DNA of 64,000 nt from Bolinopsis microptera (lineage: Eukaryota > Ctenophora > Tentaculata > Lobata > Bolinopsidae): assembly GCF_026151205.1 (NCBI RefSeq), contig NC_087072.1, forward strand, positions 13,306,169 through 13,370,168, written 5' to 3'. Below the pieces are notes generated by a model that did not search any database, was not told the DNA's origin, and worked only from the letters and a program-made list of their open reading frames with translations. The position numbers and the translations under genes are program-made. Shown in pieces: positions 43,163 to 54,447 of this stretch. Position 1 is the first letter of the stretch. Each line of letters starts with the position of its first letter.

Positions 43163-43668
43163 AGGTTTGGATTTCACGGACGATCAGAAGATAAGGATGG
43201 AGAAGATAGAGGAGGAGAAGGCGAGACTCAGGCGGAAACTGGATCGCATCACAAGGAGGATCGAGAAGCTTCAGCGACGCAAGGAGATTCGATCAAGCGG
43301 CAAAACCCCCCTCAAGATGCCGAACTGGGAGCATTTGGACACAGCCACCTTCCCTGCCACGAAGGGAGCCATCAACCTACTCCTCCAATACCCTAGTCTC
43401 AATGAGTGGGTAAAGCAGTTGGTGGATGAGACTGTAGGGAACTTTTTGAAGAATAAGGATGCACAGGAGGTACTGAAACAGATGAGGGTGATACGTGACA
43501 AGTTGATGTCCAGCAGCACGACCATCTGTGGGAGAAGAAGGGCAGTTTTCCAGAACTCTCGAGAGTACCAGTGGGCGAAGATCGCCAACAGGCGAGCAGT
43601 CGCGGTTAGATTCAGCACGGCAATCCGCAGGATGGGCGAGATTCGCGAGAATTCGTCCAACACGCGAG
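43163..43668 (+). pseudogene. Provirus accessory ORF A, inverted truncated copy
   Basis: Plus-strand copy that lacks the first few codons and the C-terminal end. It enters from antisense pol sequence and stops in a short duplicated stretch (GCGAGAATTCGTCCAACAC, twice at about 43643-43684) before an inverted LTR. Oriented opposite to the other three copies. Confidence 0.75.
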
Positions 43669-43691
43669 AATTCGTCCAACACGCGACCAGA

Positions 43692-44093
43692 TATAGAAAA
43701 CTTGGTTTCTTAGGTATTTAGTGTATGCTAGTCAAGCTCTAGTCACGAAGCACGAACGGCAGGGCGTACCGTAAGGTAGAAATGAAACGAGTATATTAAA
43801 AAGGATAATTAATTAAAAGGAAAAGTAATACAAAGTGAACGTCAACAGATAAAAACTTCCAAGTGTTCGCTCCAAACAATTGACGTGAATATAGATCACT
43901 CGACGTGTCTAATCACAAAAGATAGTGCTCAGTCAGACTGGCTATCGTCAATTAGAATCCCTTAAAATGATTAAGGGGCAACTAAGAAGTGAGCTCTCCA
44001 CTTCCGGCTCTCCGGGTATGCTCCCAAAACTTACGTCACGCCACAACGCGTGTCGGCCTAACGCAGCCAGCCTGCACTAGCGTCTAGACACTG
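43692..44093 (-). repeat. Partial LTR (reverse subfamily), copy 2
   Basis: The 3' half of the LTR in sense orientation, ending at TCTATA near 43692. At its inner edge (44093) it joins the complement of the primer-binding site of the next LTR. Confidence 0.75.
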
Positions 44094-44112
44094 TCCCACC
44101 GTGGCCTCCAGA
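44094..44112 (-). promoter_or_regulatory. Primer-binding site next to LTR copy 3
   Basis: The complement of TGGAGGCCACGGTGGGA, two bases outside the LTR end at 44113, as expected for a 5' LTR plus primer-binding site in minus orientation. Confidence 0.6.
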
Positions 44113-44896
44113 TATAGAAAACCGCGTTTCTTAGTATTTAGTGTATGCTAGTCAAGCTCTAGTCACGCAGCACGAACGGCAGGGCGTACCGTATAGTAGA
44201 AATGAAACGAGTAACTAAAAAGGAGAATTAAATAAATGGAAAAGTAATACAAAGTGAACGTCAACAGATAAAACTTCCAAGTGTTCGCTCCAAACAATTG
44301 ACGTGAATATAGATCACTCGACGTGTCTAATCACAAAAGATAGTGCTCAGTCAGACTGGCTATCGTCAATTAGAATCCCTTAAAATGATTAAGGGGCAAC
44401 TAAGAAGTGAGCTCTCCACTTCCGGCTCTCCGGGTATGCTCCCAAAACTTACGTCACGCCACAACGCGTGTCGGCCTAACGCAGCCAGCCTGCACTAGCG
44501 TCTAGACACTGTCTAGACGCTGAGCACTCCACTGACAGTCACCCTGTGGTCGCGAGAACCAACCACAGGCCTAGCTGTAAGTCAGGTGCACAAGCGTGGC
44601 CAACCACAATATGGCAGTAATGTCTGACAGCAGGTTTGCCAGTCAACCAAATACAGTCAACTCGTGTAAAATGAAATACAAACCAAAACTTTCTAAATTC
44701 TAAACCAACTGTTAAACAGTTTAAACTATTACACGAAATGTCGCACTACCCGGAAATGTGTAACGGTCCCTTTATTACCAAACATTTTACAAATAAAGTG
44801 CTCCTAAATACTTTAAACGCAACCCTCCTAATATTACATATTCCGCCGTAAACAAAGTTAATTTATCCGAGAACCTAACAATACTACTTTACAACA
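44113..44896 (-). repeat. Full LTR (reverse subfamily), copy 3, 784 bp
   Basis: Sense orientation: starts TGTTGTAAAGTAG at 44896 and ends TTTTCTATA at 44113. It lies 3' of accessory ORF B and would be the 3' LTR of the minus-strand element at 44.1-51.7 kb. Confidence 0.85.
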
Positions 44897-45277
44897 TCTC
44901 TACCCAAAATTTTTTTCCGAATATTTAAAACCCTTTAAAAATTCGCCAACAGTCTTTACGCTGCACAACCTATTTAAATTTAACCCTACTCCCTAGCACG
45001 GCCCTGCGCGCCTTAAAATAAAAAGCCGAAAGAACCTTAAAACTAAACGCCTAACCCTGTTCCAAATCCAATATCATAATTTACAATACTCACCTATTCC
45101 CCGTCTTTCTCCCTTCCATTTAGATCTTTTTCCGTTAGATCCTCATTTCCATTCCATACGAATGTGTACAAGTAAAACACTTTAAATAAAAATAAATAAA
45201 AATAACGAAATGAATAAAAATCAATAATTAAAAACAATGAGAAGACAACCAGAGACACAATCGTCCTTCAGTCCGAG

Positions 45278-45526
45278 CTACTGGGGGCTGCTGTAAGGCT
45301 CCGTGCTGGGGGAGGTGGGGCTGTGGAAGTATGGCGGGGGCGCCGGCTGAGTATCCATCCTGGTCGCCTGCTGGTCCGCTAAATATTCCAGCTCCACGGT
45401 CAGGTCTCTAATCCGTCTCTCCGCTCTCCTGAGGCGCTTCCTTAGATCATCTAGCTCCTTCAAATCGTCCGTGTAGGCACTACTTATTGCACTCACGGCT
45501 CTCATAAGGTCTCTTGAAGAAGACAT
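45278..45526 (-). CDS. Provirus accessory ORF B, copy 2
   Basis: Same as 36224-36472 with one visible residue change in the C-terminal tail (STEPYSSPQ for STESYSSPQ). The PPPY motif and acceptor-like upstream sequence are conserved. Confidence 0.6.
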   Translation of the reverse strand: MSSSRDLMRAVSAISSAYTDDLKELDDLRKRLRRAERRIRDLTVELEYLADQQATRMDTQPAPPPYFHSPTSPSTEPYSSPQ

Positions 45527-45717
45527 GCTTGTAACTAGAAAAGTGATAGAAGGTTAGACAAGCGGATAAGGGAGGTAATAGAAGGTGAAAGGGGAATACA
45601 AAATCAAAACATAAATCTAAAAATATTATTCAAGTAACAAATTTGAAGTTAAACAATGAAACTCGTGAATCACAATAAATAAATACAATAAAATATCAAA
45701 ACAGAAAGAAGGAATCC

Positions 45718-46299
45718 TCAGAAAGTCCTCTCCATGTTTCTGAGGTTCACCAGGCTGTCCAGTGCCCGTTGAAGTCGCGTGTTGGACGAATTCTCGCGAA
45801 TCTCGCCCATCCTGCGGATTGCCGTGCTGAATCTAACCGCGACTGCTCGCCTGTTGGCGATCTTCGCCCACTGGTACTCTCGAGAGTTCTGGAAAACTGC
45901 CCTTCTTCTCCCACAGATGGTCGTGCTGCTGGACATCAACTTGTCACGTATCACCCTCATCTGTTTCAGTACCTCCTGTGCATCCTTATTCTTCAAAAAG
46001 TTCCCTACAGTCTCATCCACCAACTGCTTTACCCACTCATTGAGACTAGGGTATTGGAGGAGTAGGTTGATGGCTCCCTTCGTGGCAGGGAAGGTGGCTG
46101 TGTCCAAATGCTCCCAGTTCGGCATCTTGAGGGGGGTTTTGCCGCTTGATCGAATCTCCTTGCGTCGCTGAAGCTTCTCGATCCTCCTTGTGATGCGATC
46201 CAGTTTCCGCCTGAGTCTCGCCTTCTCCTCCTCTATCTTCTCCATCCTTATCTTCTGATCGTCCGTGAAATCCAAACCTTCAAACTCGGGGCTGCTCAT
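45718..46299 (-). CDS. Provirus accessory ORF A, copy 4
   Basis: Same 193-residue prediction as the other minus-strand copies, in the order pol, ORF A, ORF B, LTR. It is the best example of the element's 3' gene order. Confidence 0.7.
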   Translation of the reverse strand: MSSPEFEGLDFTDDQKIRMEKIEEEKARLRRKLDRITRRIEKLQRRKEIRSSGKTPLKMPNWEHLDTATFPATKGAINLLLQYPSLNEWVKQLVDETVGNFLKNKDAQEVLKQMRVIRDKLMSSSTTICGRRRAVFQNSREYQWAKIANRRAVAVRFSTAIRRMGEIRENSSNTRLQRALDSLVNLRNMERTF

Positions 46300-46678
46300 G
46301 GTCTGGAGGGGGAAACTAGGATTAGTGGCTAAAAAAAAAAAAAAATAAAGCTAAGAAAACCTTTTATCTAAAAGTAGAAAACCAAACTGCTTACTAGTAA
46401 AATGTAAAAGGATCAACGTGAAAGGAGTTGAAATAACTAAAACTAAAAGAAATTATCGAAATATCAAAATGGCAGCCCTGAACGGTTCGTGTTGCGAGGC
46501 ACAATCCTAATATCCCTATCAGTACTGTTCTGAAAGATACACGTGTTAAGCCTAAGTAAGGTACTAATATCACCGCTAAGTACTAAGAGGAAAGCCTAGG
46601 TAAGTGCGTAAGATATTACTGTACTAGACTAGATTCCAAGGTATTAGTTACTTCCCTAACCGGGCATCTCCCCGACTT

Positions 46679-49600
46679 CTACTGGTTCAAGAGCTTCATA
46701 AGAACATCCGTAACAAGTCTAACTTTATCGATTCCTAGACGTTCAGGTTCTCTCCGTTCCTCAGGTCTCCTAGTGTTATATCTGCGCTCCTCCCTCGGAG
46801 GGCTCTGTCTCCCTAGATCTATAGGAGAAAGCGATCCTGTTGTGTCAATGTCGTGCTCCTCAGCATCATGTGACCTAAAACTGTTAGCACCTATCGTTCC
46901 TTCACTAACAATCGGACTCGATGATCTTCTAGCGGCCGATCTCTCTCTAGCTGGAGTAAAGAACTCTGCAGAATTATCAACTGTTTCTACACTATCGCCT
47001 GAGGGAATGTTATGTGTGAGAGGTGTTACAGTACTAAAACTAGGATTAGTAGAATTCATATCTAGTTGTACAGGACTATTTACAACCCTAGGAGTGGAAC
47101 TTAAACTAGGTTGTTTATAAATGCTAGCTGCACCATCCCTCTCCGGACGAAACCTCTTCGGATGAACCTCTCTTCTCCTTGCTACAACTGGTGCTCTTCT
47201 CAGTTGAAAATCTATCTCCTCTTCACTGTCACTATCGGAATAATCTACAAATCGGTCCGATGATTCCATTTTCAACTCAGCTTCCTTGCTCACAGTTTTC
47301 GGCACTGTAGGACTAGTCTCTAGTTTTTTAGAAAATCTGTTCCTGACATACCGTTTTAACTTACCAATGTTAAACACCTTCCTTTCTCCATCAGGCAAAT
47401 CTAAACAGTACAAGTGATCGTTTATCTTCTTAGAGATCTTATACGGGCCAACCCAACGAGGACCGAACTTGTGCTTTGGACAATTTATCAAAACAAAAGC
47501 TTCCTCACCTTCCTCAAAGAATGGTCCCTTAACGTGCTTATCGTGATATCTCTGTGCATAGCAAAAATCACGCTCAGCCTGGACCCTCACCTTCCTGGTG
47601 ATAAACTTGAGATTCTTGTACAGCTCGTACGCTTCAACATCAAACTCATTCTCCTTCATAGGCTCTAGCTCGAAATCCTTACGATTCTCAGCTAGCAGGC
47701 TTAAAGGTGTGTTTAACTCACGACCAAACACCAACCTGTTGCTAGAATAACCTGTGTGCCGATTTCGCAATGAGTTAAGTACAAAGACTACTCTAGATAA
47801 CCAAAGATCCCAATCCTGGTATCGTCCCGGTGGTAAGCTGGTTCTCAGAGCAGTATTCAACCGACGGTTTGCTCTTTCAACTCTACCTGTACTACGAGAA
47901 ACGTACGGTTGGCCATGAATATACTTGCAATCTAATGCTTGAGCTATGGTCTCGAAATACTTAGCTCTAAACCCCGGATGATTATCAGCCATCATGAACC
48001 TAGGCTGGCCAAAACGATCAATCCAAAACCTACGAATCAAGGACACGCTCTCCTTAGCTGTCTGGGTCTTAGTAGGAATAGCTACCACATAATTTGACCA
48101 ACAATCAGTTATAGTCAAAATATACTTATAACCTCTAGGTGTAGCACCAACCTTCTCAGGAACTATATGATCGAAACAAATTGCTGAGTTAAATGAGTGG
48201 AACAATATGTGCTTGAGGGGTGCCTTATTGTACGCCTGAGGTGGCTTACTTGCTGCACACTTGCAACATGCTGCGATCCACAATTTGAAACATTCACCCA
48301 TTTTCGGCCAGTAGAAATGTCGTTTACAGAGCTCAAGACAATTTTCTACTCCAGCATGTGCAGTCTCCTGGTTATGCACCATGTCCAGGACAGATTCATG
48401 CAAGGATTCGGGGACTATGATCAACTCTCTACTTCCCTCCGGATCCCTCACTTCAGTCCAACGTCTCTTAAGTATCCCGTCCTTGATACTTATAAGATCA
48501 AACTGTTTCCAATAACTCAACAGTTCCTGAGGTATTTTACTAGTCTGAATGGCAACAGGTTTCTCACCCTTGGTAACCCAACTGTAGACCTGGTTTAAAA
48601 TATCATCATCCTTCTGAGCCTGTTTAATCTGCTCATTGGTAGGATTAAGAAATTTGACCCCTCTCTCTAGTGAGCTTACATCACTAGTAACCGCTGAAAC
48701 CATCTCCACTACTGATGCTTCCTCTGTAGGAATAGGATCAGCCTGGGTCAGACTACAATTGCAATGACGGCTATCAACCTCAGGCGTAATCTGAACAATG
48801 CTTACAATACTCGGGTCTTCACTATTTTCATCAAACAAGAACCCCGGAATCATACTGTCCTCAACACTCACCTCATTGCAAGATTCCTCAATCAGATTAC
48901 TGCAATCATCATCAACCACAGTCTCGCTGCTAACCGGTACTTGCATCCTCTTAAACAGTATCGGGTGTTTACATCTATAATGCTCACGTCTCACCCGGTT
49001 TACTCCTTCTAACGCAGCATCAAGACTAAAAGTGGAACTATGACCAATGCTCGCAACATTTTCTCGAGATTTACCATAAACCTGATACTTATACCGACTA
49101 AGTCCATCACACATCTGGTTACTCTTCCCCGAGATATGCTTCATGGTAAAAGTATAGTTAGCAAGCTCTTGAAGCTTCCTGATGACCGAAGATGACATTT
49201 TAGAAAATATTGTCGTGATATTCAAGAGTGGCAGACAATCTGTGATAACCGTGAAGTTTTTAACGCCACGTAAGTAAACCGAGAAATGTTTCAGAGTCTG
49301 ATATAAAGTCTCAAATTCAATCTGAGTTTGCGGCCATATCCGCTTGTGGTCCGGAACCTTACGAGAAAAGTACGCAATTACCCTCCTCTTACCCTTGATC
49401 CACTGAGTCAAAGTACCACCAAATGCGTGTTTAGAACCATCCAAAGTTACCTCATAACTATTTTCCGGATCACTAACCTCCGGAAATGCTAGGACAGGAC
49501 TAGATATCAACATGTCACGTAACTTCTGAAATGCAATCTGGCAATCCTCGGTCCACTCGAATACCTTGTTCTTACGAAGTAACGCATAGAGAGGACGTGC

Positions 49601-50411
49601 TATCTCGGAATATCCCTTGCAGAACTTCTTGGAATAATTCAACATGCCTAAAACTGATTGCAATTCAGCTCTATTACTGGGAGGTTCTAGACTCTTAATA
49701 TGCTCTATACGAGAGTCGTTCATCCTGACTCCTTCCTTAGTAAGAGTAATACCGACATATTCAACCTCCTCACGTAAAAATCTGCACTTACGAGGTGTTA
49801 GTTTCAGATTACCCAACTTAAGACGAGCAAAGAGTACTGACAGTATCTGAATGTGAGATTTTACATCACGCGTGAATATCAGTAAATCATCTATGAAGAA
49901 TGCTAACGCATCTGATATACCCAGACCGTTTATCAACCGCATGACCATTCTAGTAAACGTAGCTGAACTAGATTTCAGGCCCATGACCATTCTAGCAAAC
50001 TGATACCGTTTCTGATTGTGCATGAACGCCGTGACATGCCTGGATTCCTTGGTATACGGAACCTGGTGAAAAGATTTACTCAAATCCACTGTCGAATACA
50101 GATTCTTATCGCCCACTTTGTCTAAAATGTGGTTCAAGTTAGGCAGCTCCATCAAATCATCCTGAAGCTCTAAATTTACCATTCTCAGATCCGCAACTAA
50201 TCTAGAGCGATCTCCTGATGGCACCAGGAAAAGGGGAGAATTAAAATTAGAGTGGTCAGGGCATTCCTCAACTACACCAGATCTAAGCAAACCTCTAATC
50301 TGTCTATCCATTTCCGGCTGCTGCTTAAACGGAATCCTTCTCGATGGAACCCATCTAGGTTTATAGTTATCCTTGAGCTGGAGATGTGCCTCAAAGAAAT
50401 TACAACAACCT
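46679..50411 (-). CDS. pol: Ty3/gypsy pol, RT-RNase H-integrase, copy 4 (5' truncated)
   Basis: Open through RT (FIDD), RNase H and integrase (H-H-C-C, D,D35E) to the same C-terminus as copy 1 (DVLMKLLNQ). The first ATG is at 50311, but RT sequence extends to about 50411, where it breaks off and is replaced by a diverged RNase H piece. Protease and the start of pol are missing. Confidence 0.88.
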
Positions 50412-50639
50412 AAATTGTTGTGCCTCGAGATTTACCATAACCCTGGTATTTATAGCGGTTAAATCCACCACACTTCTGGTTTCTCTTCCCCGAGATATGC
50501 TTCATGGTAAAAGTACAGTTAGCAAGCTCCTGAAGCTTCCTGATGACAAAAGACGTCACTTTCGAAAATCTCATTACAATCTCATAAATGCGTGTGTTTT
50601 TGACCGCGGGTGACCTCCTCTTAAATCTAGGGCCACCCT
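50412..50639 (-). pseudogene. Diverged RNase H remnant
   Basis: 50425-50575 resembles the RNase H end of pol (KHISGKRNQKCGGFNRYKYQ-like) but with many differences from the neighbouring copies. It is fused on one side to RT and on the other to nucleocapsid sequence. A deletion therefore removed the protease and much of pol. Confidence 0.6.
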
Positions 50640-50921
50640 TTAGAAGTTTAAAGGCACCTGACTGTTAGGTCTATACACTCTGTTCCAACTCTGTTGGCCA
50701 TAACCACTCTGATATGAAGACCCTCTGTCTTGATATCTACCTCTATTACCAGCAAATCTGCTCGGACAGTTTCTCTGAAAATGTCCTATATCACCACACT
50801 CCCAACAACCTTCAAACTGATGACGAACGTTACGTAATCCCCTATTATTAGAATTACCCACGTTGCGAGTTGGCTGATAACGTGACCAAACATACGTGTT
50901 CCTACGATCATCACTTCTCAT
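50640..50921 (-). CDS. Gag nucleocapsid fragment with CCHC zinc knuckle
   Basis: Ninety-three residues with CWECGDIGHFQRNC, a perfect C-x2-C-x4-H-x4-C knuckle, in an Arg/Gly/Asn/Ser-rich RNA-binding context (RYQDRGSSYQSGYGQ). It corresponds to the gag part missing at 39949-40806. It lies next to the inverted 5' leader, so matrix and capsid have been deleted from this copy. Confidence 0.8.
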   Translation of the reverse strand: MRSDDRRNTYVWSRYQPTRNVGNSNNRGLRNVRHQFEGCWECGDIGHFQRNCPSRFAGNRGRYQDRGSSYQSGYGQQSWNRVYRPNSQVPLNF

Positions 50922-51236
50922 GGTAGCTTAATCTCACGAATACGAGCTATCTATATAGATTTAACAGTACTGAAGCTCACAAACGGCTGTAAACTAGGTG
51001 CTCGTTAAAACGATAGCACTCAACTGGAATATACAGGTACCACAAAATGTGTAGCAACACTTACCAAATCTAGTAGGAAGTACTGAAGATCTCGAACAAT
51101 CTCCACGTAATTCTTCTGCACTGCGATGTACACCGAACTTAGCTTAGCAAATGACAACGTTAGGATCTAATCGAAACTATACTGAATATAGGTGATAATA
51201 GAAGGATCACGAGCAAAAATAGCAACACTAAAAGTG
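50922..51236 (-). promoter_or_regulatory. Inverted 5' leader of the minus-strand element
   Basis: Complement of the leader at 39476-39930, including the donor-like TTG|GTAAGTG. It joins a truncated LTR directly, without the expected LTR end and primer-binding site. Confidence 0.6.
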
Positions 51237-51665
51237 GCTATTGACAATCGAATCCCTTAAAATGATTAAGGGGCAACTAAGAAGTGAGCTCTCCACTTCC
51301 GGCTCTCCGGGTATGCTCCCAAAACTTACGTCACGCCACAACGCGTGTCGGCCTAACGCAGCCAGCCTGCACTAGCGTCTAGACACTGTCTAGACGCTGA
51401 GCACTCCACTGACAGTCACCCTGTGGTCGCGAGAACCAACCACAGGCCTAGCTGTAAGTCAGGTGCACAAGCGCGGCCAACCACAATATGGCAGTAATGT
51501 CTGACAGCAGGTTTGCCAGTCAACCAAATACAGTCAACTCGTGTAAAATGAAATACAAACCAAAACTTTCTAAATTCTAAACCAACTGTTAAACAGTTTA
51601 AACTATTACACGAAATGTCGCACTACCCGGAAATGTGTAACGGTCCCTTTACTACCAAACATTTT
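51237..51665 (-). repeat. Truncated LTR (reverse subfamily), copy 4
   Basis: Middle part of the reverse-subfamily LTR, the remnant 5' LTR of the minus-strand element. It abuts the forward right LTR at 51671. Confidence 0.75.
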
Positions 51666-51670
51666 AGAGA

Positions 51671-52362
51671 TGTTGTAATATGGTATTTAGAGATATCTTA
51701 TAGGATATCTTAGTTTTAGTATAACGTTTACGGGACGTAGAATTTAGTATGTGTTTCCGGGTATATATATTAACCAATGTTTTTATATGTTCGTATTTGG
51801 GAGTTACACATTTTGAGTGTAAGTCGGTTGGCTGGCAGAACTACTGTCAGACTAACTGTCTGTAACGAGCCGTCCGCTCACTTTGCACCTGACTAACAGC
51901 CAGACCTGTGGTTGGTCCTCGCGGACACAGGGTGACTGCTAGTGGAGTGCTCATTGGCGAGACAGCGTGTCACGTGGTGCAAGCAGATGCGTTGTGCCGT
52001 CACGCAGTGTGGCGTGACGTAGATTTTGAGAGTATACCCGGAGAGCCGGAAGTGGAGAGCGGACTTCTTAGTTGCCCCTTAATCATTTTAAGGGATTCAA
52101 ATTGACGGTAGCCAGTCTTACTGAGCACTACCATTTGTGATTAGACACGTCGAGTGATCTATTAGTCACGTCAATTGATTGGAGCGAACACTTAGAAGTT
52201 TTTATCTGTTGACGTTCACTTTGTATTACTTTTCCATTTAATTAATTATCCATTTTAATATACTCGTTTCATTTCTACCTTACGGTACGCCCTGCCGTTC
52301 GTGCTTCGTGACTAGAGCTTGACTAGCATACACTAAATACCTAAGAAACCAAGTTTTCTATA
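51671..52362 (+). repeat. Right LTR (forward subfamily)
   Basis: Matches the left LTR. Followed by AATA (52363-52366). Its end is only 20 bp upstream of sulfotransferase exon 2. Confidence 0.85.
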
Positions 52363-52382
52363 AATATAAATACTGAATTCAG

Positions 52383-54447
52383 AACGTCACAGTTGTACAA
52401 GAGAGTCATGATAATGAAGAACCTGACCCTACTCCTACGATAGCCTGGACCCATATTTTTAATGATCGGGGTCCTAAAACTCCAAGCGACCAAAAGCTTG
52501 AAACCTCCCTTGTGTCTCTACAGCTACCCCAAACTGAGGAGTTTATTCAAACTGACCAATTGTGTCCTAACACAGAGTGAGATATTCTGATATTTTGACC
52601 CTCATATATAAGATTTTAATGAGTTAATTTTGTAATATCTCAACCATTTGTTGCATAAACGTTACATCATAAAGTGTAAATTATAACGCTTGGGATCCAC
52701 TCACGCCGAACAAATGTTTTATTCAGAGATTTCGCGGAAGAAAACGAACGAAAGTTGGAATGGATACAGTCACAATGTAACAACACTGTCAGATCTAAAC
52801 TTTCTGAAATCTTGGAGATGTTTTACTTTCCGTAAGCACATCTAACTATAGCTTACAACAGAAATATTAAGTTTATATGGAAAGCTGACTTTTCTTGGGG
52901 ACTTTATTTATAAATTGGACGCTGGAGTACTTAGCTTCCTCGTAACGTCCGCCCAAATAACGGTTTAAAGAGGCAAGGTATATAAAGTTTTAACTGTACT
53001 TTGTACAGGTATAACTCTATAAATGTCAAAATTTTCGATGCAATACATGATCGATTTTTCGGGCTTTAGTTTGAGATTGTACACTAAATTTAGTTTTCCA
53101 TTTTCGATTTCGACTTTCAATTTTTCAGCAAATCTTTGTTGGGATGGTGTCCAGTGTACAAGGCAGCGTCCTCAAACGTGTTTGCACATTTCTGCAGCGA
53201 CTATTTTGATGACGAAACATGTCAGGATAAACATATTAAAATGAAGAACTTCGAAGGAGGCTTTAGAGAATTAGAGGACTTCAAAGAAAAGGTTAGTGGG
53301 TACGGACGATTTCTGAATGGTGTTTACCTTAGTATTTTAGGAGATGCATATCTATGTTGGACTTAATTCCAGGGATCAAAATACCGAAAGAATACCAAAA
53401 TTTAGTACCATAATCATTTAATTATGATTCCCTAAAGTAAATAGTGCAATCATTTTTGTAACGCTAATTTCTCTTAAGGATCCTCCGTCTAAAGACGAGA
53501 AACGATTCCTAGTCGTGCGAGATCCTTTCAGAAGAATGCTCTCCAACTACAGAAACAAAGTGGAGCTACTAAGCCACTCGATTGCCTACAAACAAATTTT
53601 CGTCGAGTTCATGATGGATTATCGACCAATAAAATGGATTACTAAATTTGATAAGAGGACGGCAGCTTACATGGCAGTGAACTATGCGGCATCAATGACA
53701 GAGGGCAAAAATCAGAGGAAACCAGATGAAGACAACCCATATTTATATCCACCATATCCCACATTTAAGGAGATTGTGGATGCAACGATAGCCGGTTGGA
53801 AGAACAATCACATCATTCCAGCTAGTCAGAGATGTGGTCCATGTGGTTCAACTCAGTAAGCAACATAATTTATGTAACTTTTGGAGAATATATCATAAAA
53901 AACTATATCGCTACCAACAAAGATGGTTTTCTAAGTTTTTATCAGCGTCTCACTTATGCCCTATACCAAGGAACGATGTTTATACAATAACAAATTTCAG
54001 GTACAATTTCCTACTGAAAGCGGAAACATTTGACTGTGATTTGAAAAATATGTTCAACTTAACCGGCAACCTAAGACTTGTCGTAAGTAAACAAAAGAAA
54101 CTATATAAACTAAACGGATTCATTTCAGCTTTAGGCCATTTCCCATACAACAATTTTTTATGAGAAAATATACCTAATAATCTCTTCAGAAAAACAGTGA
54201 GAGATGGATGACAAACCAGACCCCTGCCCTGAATATGACGATGTTCTACAGCTACTACTCCACCCTGTCAACGGAACAGTTGGACGGTCTGCTCTACCTT
54301 TACGAGGACGACTGTTTGCTCTTCCAGTACCCATGTGCAGAGCACGTGGAAAATATTAAACAATTTAAATTATTAAATCCTGACTTTAAGCATGAGTATA
54401 AAAACACTTGGTCGGGAATGTATGGTGATCCGGACACTATTAGCTGA
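52383..54447 (+). CDS. Carbohydrate sulfotransferase, exons 2-7
   Basis: Exons 52383-52576, 52727-52831, 53129-53291, 53479-53855, 54001-54082 and 54190-54447 (TGA) join in phase with each other and with exon 1, giving about 432 residues. The product is a Sulfotransfer_2 family (HNK-1/chondroitin/dermatan type) Golgi enzyme that moves sulfate from PAPS to a glycan. The 5'-phosphosulfate loop is WCPVYKAASSNVF (exon 4) and the 3'-phosphate motif is VVRDPFRRMLSNYRNK (exon 5). HIIPASQRCGPC and the C-terminal YYSTLSTEQLDGLLYLYEDD, LLFQYP pattern are also family features. Exon 2 encodes a Pro/Asp/Glu-rich stem. The exact acceptor sugar cannot be told. Confidence 0.85.

Larger units (their letters stand above)
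29389..52362. mobile_element. Composite Ty3/gypsy provirus with internal rearranged copies
   Basis: Bounded by two same-orientation 692-bp LTRs (29389-30080 and 51671-52362) that look identical, with AATA on both outer sides (29385-29388, 52363-52366). The 21.6-kb interior is far longer than one element. It holds three partial minus-strand pol copies, one plus-strand gag, a minus-strand nucleocapsid piece, four copies of one accessory ORF, two of another, and inverted LTRs of a second subfamily. No single complete gag-pol set exists in either orientation, so the locus is not autonomous as it stands. Whether the mosaic is biological or partly an assembly effect cannot be told from the sequence. 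Confidence 0.8.

Noticed and set aside
43271-43682. Minus-strand frames of 101-130 codons (and equivalents at 30320, 36715, 45769)
   Set aside because: Antisense shadows of accessory ORF A.
29389-52362. DIRS-like element because LTR copies occur inverted
   Set aside because: A DDE integrase in RT-RH-IN order is present, outer LTRs are direct repeats with a 4-bp duplication, and no tyrosine recombinase is seen.
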